This document shows, piece after piece, positions 8,061 to 13,548 of a stretch of DNA of 13,548 nt. Each line of letters opens with the position of its first letter. Position 1 is the stretch's first letter. Under the pieces are notes generated by a model, which ran no database searches, was not told the origin of the DNA, and saw nothing but the letters and a program-made list of their open reading frames with translations. The position numbers and the translations under genes are program-made. The DNA lies in the NCBI GenBank assembly GCA_021154065.1, contig JAJKJG010000146.1, forward strand, positions 1 to 13,548. The letters run 5' to 3'. The DNA comes from Methylobacterium sp. Its GTDB lineage: Bacteria > Pseudomonadota > Alphaproteobacteria > Rhizobiales > Beijerinckiaceae.

Positions 8061-9032
8061 TCAGTCGCCCCGGATCACGCCCGATGCGCTCTTGTTGTGG
8101 TACCAGCGCGCCGCGCCGCCGTGGAACGGCAGGAAGCTGTTGCGCGAGAGATTTGCGGGCGTCGTCTCTGCCGCGGCCGGATGGGCCTCGATCAGAAGCT
8201 CCTGGTTCGCGAAGGCGGCGTCGACGATCGCGTAGACGAGATCGTCCGGAAGGTCCCGGTGCGCGACGGCGAAATTGTAAAGTCCGACCGTGGCGTAGTG
8301 CGTCCGCAGGCTCGGATAGCTGCCGGCCGCGACGATCGAGGCGCCGAGCTCCGGCATCGCGAGGCGCAGATCGAGCACCTGCGACCGGGTCGGGGCGAGA
8401 TAGCGGACCTTGGTCTTGCGCTCGATCTCGGCAAACGACGGGAACGGCACGCCGGCCGCGACCGCGAGCCCGTCGAGCGTGCGGTCTGCCGCCTGCGCCG
8501 CGAGGTCGGCCCAGTCGCCATGGACGAGCGTCGCCTCGAGCTTCAGGGCCTTGAGGAACTCCGGCATGTAGGTCGCGGTGGTGCCGCCGCGCGGGCCGAC
8601 GCCGACGCGCTTGCCGGCGAGCTCCGCCAGCGAGCCGATCCCGGCATCCTGGCGGACGACGAACTGGAACGGCGTATCGTACATCGGGAACATGGCGCGC
8701 ATGGCGCGCAACTGCTTGCCCCCGGTCCAGCCGCCGGTGCCGTTCCAGGCCTGCAGCGCCACGCCCTGGGTCACGAAGGCGAGCTCAATCTCGCCGGCCT
8801 CGAGCAGCTGGATGTTCTCGCTCGGGCCCTCGGTCGGCCGCATCGTCACCGGAAGCCCGAGCGCCCTGGTCAGGATACGAGCGAGGCCCTCGCCATAGGC
8901 GTAGTAGGTGCCGCCCGGCGAGGCCGTGCCGAGGGTGAGCGAGGCCGGCCAATGCGGCTCTGCCGCGAAAGCCGCGCCCGGCCAGAGGAGAGCTGCCGCG
9001 AGGAGCAGCCGCGAAAGCCCGTTGCGTCTCAT
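8061..9032 (-). CDS. TAXI family TRAP transporter solute-binding protein
   Basis: This is a periplasmic solute receptor of the TAXI (TRAP-associated extracytoplasmic immunogenic) family, 323 aa. Residues 1-23 form a signal peptide with an arginine start, a leucine/alanine core and an AFA|AE cleavage site. The mature protein opens with the family motif LGTASPGGTYYAYGEGLARI, then GPSENIQLLEAGEIELAFV. VGVGPRGGTTATYMPEFLKAL (about 143-163) is the second conserved block. The C-terminal AHPAAAETTP and FHGGAARWY regions are normal for the family. TAXI proteins normally work with a fused or two-part TRAP membrane carrier, and none is encoded here; the next gene is dctA instead. The start is firm, with GGAGGG at 9038-9043 on the complement and a 5-base spacer. 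The substrate is unknown; small organic anions are usual. Confidence 0.93.
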   Translation of the reverse strand: MRRNGLSRLLLAAALLWPGAAFAAEPHWPASLTLGTASPGGTYYAYGEGLARILTRALGLPVTMRPTEGPSENIQLLEAGEIELAFVTQGVALQAWNGTGGWTGGKQLRAMRAMFPMYDTPFQFVVRQDAGIGSLAELAGKRVGVGPRGGTTATYMPEFLKALKLEATLVHGDWADLAAQAADRTLDGLAVAAGVPFPSFAEIERKTKVRYLAPTRSQVLDLRLAMPELGASIVAAGSYPSLRTHYATVGLYNFAVAHRDLPDDLVYAIVDAAFANQELLIEAHPAAAETTPANLSRNSFLPFHGGAARWYHNKSASGVIRGD

Positions 9033-9152
9033 TCCGGCCCTCCGCGAGCCCGCGCCCTGCGACGTCGCAGGGGAAAGCGGAGCCTAAGCTCTCCCGGCAG
9101 ATTTGAAAGGGGGATGCATTGCGCCCGCGCCCCGAACGAACCATAGAGTGAC

Positions 9153-9204
9153 CGGTTGGAGCAGAACGCGCTGCCCGCGCTCGCTCCAGGAACCGGCGGA
9201 GAGG
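9153..9204 (+). promoter_or_regulatory. Possible 5' leader hairpin and ribosome site of the AlsS-like gene
   Basis: In the 179-base divergent gap (9033-9211), CGGTT-GGAGC at 9153-9162 can pair with GCTCC at 9183-9187 and AACCG at 9191-9195, leaving a 3-base bulge. A small inner GCGC/GCGC stem (9168-9171 with 9177-9180) can form in the loop. The outer arm ends three bases before a strong Shine-Dalgarno site, GGAGAGG at 9198-9204, which is 7 bases from the ATG. The rest of the gap shows no convincing -35/-10 pair on either strand. The hairpin could tune translation, but no known riboswitch class is recognised. Confidence 0.35.
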
Positions 9205-9211
9205 TTCAGAC

Positions 9212-10867
9212 ATGTCCAAAGGCTCGGATCTTCTCGTCGCGGCGCTGGAAAGCGAGGGGGTCGACCGCATCTTCGGGGTTCCGGGCGAGGAGAACCTCGA
9301 CGTCGTCGAGTCGCTCAGAGGCTCGAAGATCCAGCTCGTGCTGACCCGGCACGAGCAGGCGGCCGGGTTCATGGCGGCGACCCACGGCCGGCTCACCGGC
9401 CGCCCGGGCGTGTGCATCTCGACGCTCGGACCCGGTGCGCTCAACTTCTCGACCGCGGCGGCCTATGCGCATCTCGGCGCCATGCCGATGATCATGATCA
9501 CCGGCCAGAAGGCGATCATGACGGCCCGCCAGGCGCGCTTCCAGATCGTCGACGTCATCGCCTCGATGAAGCCGCTCACCAAGATGACGCGGCAGATCGT
9601 CAGCGCGGCCTCGATCCCGACCATCGTGCGCGAGGCGTTCCGGGTCGCCCAGGAGGAGCGGCCGGGGCCGGTGCATCTGGAGCTGCCGGAGGACATCGCC
9701 GCCGAAGAGACGCCCGGGAAAATCCCGCTCGTGCCGCCGCACCCGGTCGACATCCCGGTGGCGCATGCGGCGGCGCTCGACCGCGCCGCCGAGATGATCG
9801 TCAAGGCGAAGCGCCCGCTGATCATGCTGGGCGCGGCGGCGAGCCGGCCGCGCTCGACGGCCGGGCTCGGCGGTTTCGTGCTGCGCACCCAGATCCCGTT
9901 CTTCACGACCCAGATGGGCAAGGGCACGGTCGCCGGCGGCTCGAAGCTCTACATCGGCACGACGGCGCTCTCGGAGCGGGACTACGTCCACGAGGCGATC
10001 GACAAGGCCGACCTCATCATCGCCATCGGGCACGACACGATCGAGAAGCCGCCCTTCATCATGGGCCCCAAGGGGCCGCAGGTGATCCATGTCGGCTACT
10101 CGCCGGCGAACGTCGAGGAGGTCTACTTCCCCCATGCCGAGGTCGTCGGCGACGTCGGACCGAGCCTCGAGCTCCTCGCCGGCCGGGTGGAGGGCAAGAT
10201 CAAGAACGCCCAGGCGCTGCTGCCGCTGCGCGAGAAGATTCTCGCCCGCCTTGTCGACCGCGCCGACGAAGAGCGCTTCCCGCCGACGCCGCAGCGCATC
10301 GTCCACGACGTCCGCCAGGTGATCCCAAGCGACGGCATCGTCGCGCTCGACAACGGCATGTACAAGATCTGGTTCGCGCGCAACTACCGCACCTACGTCG
10401 CGAACACGCTCCTTCTCGACAACGCGCTCGCCACCATGGGCGCCGGCCTGCCGTCGGCCATGATGGCGAAGCTGCTCTACCCGAACCGGCGCGTGCTCGC
10501 GGTCTGCGGCGACGGCGGCTTCATGATGAACAGCCAAGAGATGGAGACGGCGGTCCGCCTCGGGCTCGACCTCGTGGTGTTGATCCTCGCGGATTCCGCC
10601 TACGGCATGATCCGGTGGAAGCAGGCGGTCGACAGCTTCCCGGATTGGGGCCTCACCTTCGGCAACCCGGACTTCGTCAAATACGCCGAGAGCTACGGCG
10701 CCAAGGGCACGCGGGTGACGGCGACCGAGGACCTCGTGCCGGCCCTCGAAGCGGCGTTCCGCTGGGGCGGCGTGCATCTCGTCGTCGTCCCAATCGACTA
10801 TTCGGAGAACACCCGCGTTCTCGTCGAGGAGCTCGGCAACAAGGTTCCGGAGGTCGAGCCGGCGTGA
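9212..10867 (+). CDS. AlsS-like thiamine diphosphate enzyme (acetolactate synthase large subunit family)
   Basis: This 551-residue cytoplasmic ThDP enzyme has the three-domain pyruvate-oxidase layout. E48 in RHEQAAGFMA is the cofactor-activating glutamate, and STLGPGALN (70-78) is the PYR-domain loop. GDGGF begins at 433, with D434 as one metal ligand and D461 in ADSAYGMI, 27 residues on, as the second. The C-terminal FGNPDFVKYAESYGA and PIDYSEN blocks resemble the catabolic FAD-independent AlsS branch, which makes acetolactate from two pyruvates. Two points argue for caution. The region after the metal site reads RWKQ where AlsS proteins have a conserved glutamine, and the N-terminal loop is GVPGEENLD rather than the AlsS-type GIPGAKID. 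No small subunit or alsD is nearby. Acetolactate synthase is thus a family label; another carboligase or decarboxylase is possible. It diverges from the TAXI-dctA pair. Confidence 0.85.
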   Translation: MSKGSDLLVAALESEGVDRIFGVPGEENLDVVESLRGSKIQLVLTRHEQAAGFMAATHGRLTGRPGVCISTLGPGALNFSTAAAYAHLGAMPMIMITGQKAIMTARQARFQIVDVIASMKPLTKMTRQIVSAASIPTIVREAFRVAQEERPGPVHLELPEDIAAEETPGKIPLVPPHPVDIPVAHAAALDRAAEMIVKAKRPLIMLGAAASRPRSTAGLGGFVLRTQIPFFTTQMGKGTVAGGSKLYIGTTALSERDYVHEAIDKADLIIAIGHDTIEKPPFIMGPKGPQVIHVGYSPANVEEVYFPHAEVVGDVGPSLELLAGRVEGKIKNAQALLPLREKILARLVDRADEERFPPTPQRIVHDVRQVIPSDGIVALDNGMYKIWFARNYRTYVANTLLLDNALATMGAGLPSAMMAKLLYPNRRVLAVCGDGGFMMNSQEMETAVRLGLDLVVLILADSAYGMIRWKQAVDSFPDWGLTFGNPDFVKYAESYGAKGTRVTATEDLVPALEAAFRWGGVHLVVVPIDYSENTRVLVEELGNKVPEVEPA

Positions 10868-10930
10868 GACGCGAAGCGATGGGCGACGCCGATCGGGGCC
10901 AACCTCCTGGAGCCCTCGTTTCCGACGTCC

Positions 10931-10957
10931 GAGCCGGAGGCGAGCCTCGAAGGATGC
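10931..10957. repeat. Fragment resembling a dispersed rhizobial intergenic repeat
   Basis: The 27 bases here contain gagccggaggcgagcctcg followed by aaggatgc. This closely resembles one half of a dispersed palindromic repeat that I recall from many Hyphomicrobiales genomes, in which the other arm ends in a tcatcctgaggtgc-like sequence. That second arm is not recognisable here, so this would be a decayed or partial copy. It lies between the stop of the AlsS-like gene and the MFS gene. The match is from memory and not from a search. Confidence 0.45.
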
Positions 10958-10978
10958 TTGCGGTAAAGAGAAGGCGAT

Positions 10979-11079
10979 GAACCCAAGAGCCGCAGAGCTC
11001 GACGAAACGGGGGTTCCGAAGCCCGATGCGGCCGTGATCGGCCGCCGGGAAACGCTCTGCCCAAAGCCCTGACCAGGGC
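10979..11079 (+). other. Structured intergenic stretch ahead of the MFS gene
   Basis: The 232-base gap 10868-11099 holds no convincing gene. Besides the repeat fragment it contains three inverted repeats in a row. GAACCC (10979-10984) pairs with GGGTTC (11011-11016). GCGGCC (11028-11033) pairs with GGCCGC (11040-11045) across a 6-base loop. GCCCT (11066-11070) pairs with AGGGC (11075-11079) across a 4-base loop. None is followed by a T-run, so Rho-independent termination is not supported. They may give partial attenuation, RNA processing or transcript protection between the AlsS-like and MFS genes, or simply reflect G+C-rich chance pairing. Confidence 0.3.
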
Positions 11080-11099
11080 GTCGAATCGAGGAGGGAGAG

Positions 11100-12449
11100 A
11101 TGGAAGCCACCGTTGCCGGAGCCGGCGCCCTCGTGTCCGACAAGTCCCGCCTCGAGAAGGAAACGATGCGAAGGGTCGGGATGCGCCTCATCCCGTTCCT
11201 GATCGTCTGCTACTTCATCGCCTACGTCGACCGCGTCAACGTCGGTTTCGCGGCGCTGACGATGAACAAGGACATCGGCCTCTCCTCCGCCGCGTTCGGC
11301 CTCGGCGCGGCGCTGTTCTTCGTCGCCTATGTGATCTGCGAGGTGCCGAGCAACCTTGCGCTCGAACGGTTCGGCGCCCGCCCCTGGATTGCGCGCATCA
11401 TGATCAGCTGGGGCATGGTCGGAGCCGCCTCCGCCTTCGTCACCGGCCCGGTCTCGTTCTCGATCTGCCGCTTCCTCCTCGGCGCCGCCGAGGCCGGCTT
11501 CTTCCCGGGGGTCATCCTTTATCTGACCTACTGGTTCCCGAAGGCCTACCGGGCCCGGATCGTCGCCATGTTCATGGTGGCGATCCCGCTGTCGAGCTTC
11601 TTCGGCTCGCCGCTCTCCGCCGCGCTTCTGACGCTCGACGGGACGGCGGGTTTGCGCGGCTGGCAGTGGCTTCTCATTCTTGAGGCGGTGCCGGCCATTC
11701 TGCTCGGCCTCGCGACGCTGGTGGTGCTGCCCAGCAGGCCGGCGGAAGCGACGTTCCTGACCCCTGAGCAGAAGAGCTGGCTGCAAAGCCAGCTCGAGGC
11801 CGAGCGGCAATCGGCATCGGCCGGTCACTCCGGCCACGGCTCGGTCTGGGCGGTGCTGACCAACAAGCAGGTCTGGCTTCTCGCCGTGATCTACGCCGGC
11901 AGCTCGGCGACGAGCAACACCTTGTCGCTTTGGATGCCGCAGATCCTGAAAGGCTTCGGCCTGAACAACATCGAGACGGCGCTGCTGAACATGATCCCGT
12001 TCGGCATTGCGTCGGCCTTCATGATCTTCTGGGGCCTGCGCGCCGACAAGAGCGGCGAGCGCATCTGGAGCACCGCCCTGCCTCTGGCGCTGACCTCGAT
12101 CAGCTTTGCGCTCACGCTGCTGACCGGGTCGCTGACGCTGACGCTGGTGCTGCTCTCGCTGGTTCTGCTCGGCAACTACGCGATCAAGGGCCCGTTCTTC
12201 GCGCTTGCGACCGAGACGCTGCCGCCGGCGGCGGCGGCGGCAGGGATCGCCGCGATCAACACCCTCGCGCACCTCGGCACGGGCGCTATCACCTCGGTCA
12301 TCGGGGTGCTACGGGACAAGACCGGCAGCTTCCCGGTGGCCTTGTTGCCGCTCTGCGTGCTGACGGGCGTCGGGTGCCTGCTCGTATTCTGGATCGGGCG
12401 CGAGCAAGCGCGGGCAGCGCCGACCGCCGTGCCGGCGCCCGCCCACTGA
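11100..12449 (+). CDS. MFS transporter, anion:cation symporter (ACS) family
   Basis: This inner-membrane secondary carrier has 449 aa and the usual twelve predicted membrane spans in two halves, joined by a hydrophilic central loop around residues 215-245. The ACS signature is clear: YVDRVNVGFAAL at the end of helix 1 (42-53), then EVPSNLALERFGARPWIARI in the helix 2-3 loop (81-100). RFLLGAAEAGFFPGVILYLT follows in helices 4-5. Family members import organic anions such as tartrate, galactonate, glucarate, phthalate or 4-hydroxyphenylacetate with protons. The exact substrate cannot be read here. AGGAGG at 11089-11094, 5 bases from the ATG, fixes the start. It lies 232 bases after the AlsS-like gene and 31 bases before the alcohol dehydrogenase gene, so carrier and dehydrogenase are probably co-transcribed. 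Confidence 0.93.
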   Translation: MEATVAGAGALVSDKSRLEKETMRRVGMRLIPFLIVCYFIAYVDRVNVGFAALTMNKDIGLSSAAFGLGAALFFVAYVICEVPSNLALERFGARPWIARIMISWGMVGAASAFVTGPVSFSICRFLLGAAEAGFFPGVILYLTYWFPKAYRARIVAMFMVAIPLSSFFGSPLSAALLTLDGTAGLRGWQWLLILEAVPAILLGLATLVVLPSRPAEATFLTPEQKSWLQSQLEAERQSASAGHSGHGSVWAVLTNKQVWLLAVIYAGSSATSNTLSLWMPQILKGFGLNNIETALLNMIPFGIASAFMIFWGLRADKSGERIWSTALPLALTSISFALTLLTGSLTLTLVLLSLVLLGNYAIKGPFFALATETLPPAAAAAGIAAINTLAHLGTGAITSVIGVLRDKTGSFPVALLPLCVLTGVGCLLVFWIGREQARAAPTAVPAPAH

Positions 12450-12480
12450 AAACCCGCCGGCAGCGGGCTGGAGAGAATCG

Positions 12481-13548
12481 ATGAAAATCAGAGCCGCGGT
12501 GCTCAATGAGATGGGCGCTCCGGCGCCCTACGCGCAGTCGAAGCCGCTGAAGATCGAGACGATCGAGCTCGACCCGCCGGGACCGGGTGAGATCCTGGTC
12601 AAGATCGCGGCGGCGGGGCTGTGCCACTCGGACCTGTCGGTGATCGAGGGCAACCGGCCGCGGCCGATGCCGATGGCGCTCGGGCACGAGGCGGCGGGCG
12701 TCGTCGAGGAGATCGGACCCGGCGTCGACGACCTCGCGAAGGGCGATCACGTCGTCATGGTGTTCGTGCCGAGCTGCGGCCATTGCCTGCCGTGCTCGGA
12801 GGGACGCCCGGCGCTGTGCGAGCCGGGCGCCGCCGCGAACGGCGCCGGCACGCTGCTCTCGGGGGGCAAGCGGCTCCACCGCAACGGCCAGGACATCAAC
12901 CACCATCTCGGCGTGTCGGGCTTTGCCGAATACGCCACCATTTCGCGCCGCTCCTGCGTCAAGGTCGACCGCGAGCTGCCGCTCGACGAGGCGGCGCTGT
13001 TCGGCTGCGCGGTTCTCACCGGCGTCGGCGCGGTGATCAACACCGCGAAGGTGCCGGCCGGGACGACGGTCGCGGTCGTCGGCCTCGGCGGCGTCGGCCT
13101 GAGCTCGATCCTCGGCGCCGTCGCCTCGGGCGCGAGCCGGGTCGTCGCGGTCGATCTTTCGGACGAGAAGCTCGGGCTTGCCCGCCAGCTCGGCGCGACC
13201 GACACCTTCAACGCCGGCTCGCCCGACGCCGTGAACGAGATCCGCGAGGCCGTGAAGGGCGGCGTCGAGTACGCCTTCGAGATGGCGGGCTCGGTGCGCG
13301 CCCTCGACCTCGCCTACAAGATCACCCGCCGCGGCGGCACGACGGTCACCGCCGGCCTGCCGCCGCCCGCCCATACGCTGGCGCTGTCGCCGGTGAACCT
13401 CGTTGCCGAGGAGCGCACGCTGAAGGGGAGCTACATCGGCACCTGCGTGCCGGTGCGCGATCTGCCGCGCTATGTCGACCTCTACCGGCGCGGCAAGCTG
13501 CCGGTCGACCGGCTGATGAGCAAGCACCTGCGTCTCGAGGAGATCAAC
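12481..13548 (+). CDS. Zinc-dependent alcohol dehydrogenase (medium-chain), 3' end beyond window
   Basis: This NAD(P)-dependent dehydrogenase interconverts an alcohol and an aldehyde or ketone in the cytoplasm. The window holds 356 codons with no stop, so only the last few residues of a roughly 370-residue protein are missing. Catalytic zinc ligands are C48 (CHSD), H69 with E70 (GHE) and C176 (FGCAVLTG). The structural zinc lobe has C99, C102, C105 and C113 in the standard C-x2-C-x2-C-x7-C spacing. The Rossmann motif is VVGLGGVGLSS (199-209), and D225 at the end of the next strand suggests NAD+ rather than NADP+. The segment about 120-150, with HHLGVSGFAEYATI, resembles class III-type and related enzymes. 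GGAGAG at 12470-12475 precedes the ATG. It follows the MFS gene by 31 bases, with a small CCCGC/GCGGG inverted repeat (12453-12467) between them. The substrate is unknown. Confidence 0.92.
   Translation, partial: MKIRAAVLNEMGAPAPYAQSKPLKIETIELDPPGPGEILVKIAAAGLCHSDLSVIEGNRPRPMPMALGHEAAGVVEEIGPGVDDLAKGDHVVMVFVPSCGHCLPCSEGRPALCEPGAAANGAGTLLSGGKRLHRNGQDINHHLGVSGFAEYATISRRSCVKVDRELPLDEAALFGCAVLTGVGAVINTAKVPAGTTVAVVGLGGVGLSSILGAVASGASRVVAVDLSDEKLGLARQLGATDTFNAGSPDAVNEIREAVKGGVEYAFEMAGSVRALDLAYKITRRGGTTVTAGLPPPAHTLALSPVNLVAEERTLKGSYIGTCVPVRDLPRYVDLYRRGKLPVDRLMSKHLRLEEIN

Noticed and set aside
9103..9131. TTGAAA at 9103-9108 as a -35 box for the AlsS-like gene
   Set aside because: No -10-like sequence is found 16-18 bases downstream; that stretch is G+C-rich.
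6774..9146. 790-codon plus-strand open frame opposite dctA and the TAXI gene
   Set aside because: It has no motifs and a highly charged, repetitive composition. Both minus-strand genes have clear domains and good ribosome sites.
9103..10980. Long 625-codon open frame on the plus strand overlapping the AlsS-like gene
   Set aside because: It is arginine- and glycine-rich with no recognisable domain, and lies in a shifted frame of a clear ThDP enzyme gene. Long shadow frames are expected at this G+C content.
10879..10980. Small 33-codon open frame MGDADRG... in the gap after the AlsS-like gene
   Set aside because: It has no ribosome site, no recognisable family, arginine-rich composition, and it runs through the repeat fragment.
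9206..11191. 661-codon open frame on the minus strand opposite the AlsS-like gene
   Set aside because: The composition is low-complexity arginine, aspartate and histidine, typical of an antisense shadow, and it overlaps a well-supported gene over its full length.
10677..13527. Two long minus-strand open frames opposite the MFS and alcohol dehydrogenase genes
   Set aside because: They mirror the codon pattern of the real plus-strand genes and contain no recognisable family signature.

Overview
The window looks like the chromosome of a G+C-rich alphaproteobacterium, probably order Hyphomicrobiales (Rhizobiales). The reasons are very high G+C with strong third-position G/C bias on every gene, a DUF2293 protein typical of alphaproteobacteria, many transport and catabolic genes, and a fragment resembling an intergenic repeat common in rhizobial relatives. 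The genus cannot be fixed from the sequence. No tRNA, rRNA, CRISPR array, insertion sequence, phage gene or transcription regulator was seen. Coding density is high, and the longest gap is 232 bases.

Region 1 (1-2182). A minus-strand pair holds a HAD-IIB-like phosphatase followed by glpD, the aerobic glycerol-3-phosphate dehydrogenase, which runs off the left edge. A small plus-strand DUF2293 gene diverges from it across a very short gap.

Region 2 (2284-6633). A tight plus-strand operon joins a PotA-like ABC transporter ATPase, an AroM-family protein, a DUF917 (S-methyl-thiohydantoin desulfurase-like) protein and a hydantoinase/oxoprolinase A-type protein. The three junctions overlap by 1, 4 and 4 bases. 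No permease or binding protein lies next to the ATPase. The set suggests uptake and breakdown of a hydantoin-, lactam- or thiohydantoin-like compound whose identity is unknown.

Region 3 (6669-9032). A minus-strand pair holds a TAXI-family periplasmic binding protein followed 24 bases later by a DctA-type dicarboxylate:cation symporter. No TRAP membrane subunit is present.

Region 4 (9212-13548). A plus-strand series begins divergently from region 3: an AlsS-like ThDP enzyme, an ACS-family MFS transporter, and a zinc-dependent alcohol dehydrogenase cut by the right edge. No ALS regulatory subunit or acetolactate decarboxylase is present. With several carboxylate-type carriers nearby, this reads as a carboxylate, keto-acid or aldehyde catabolic neighbourhood. 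The genes are of recognised families; the novelty lies mainly in their combinations.
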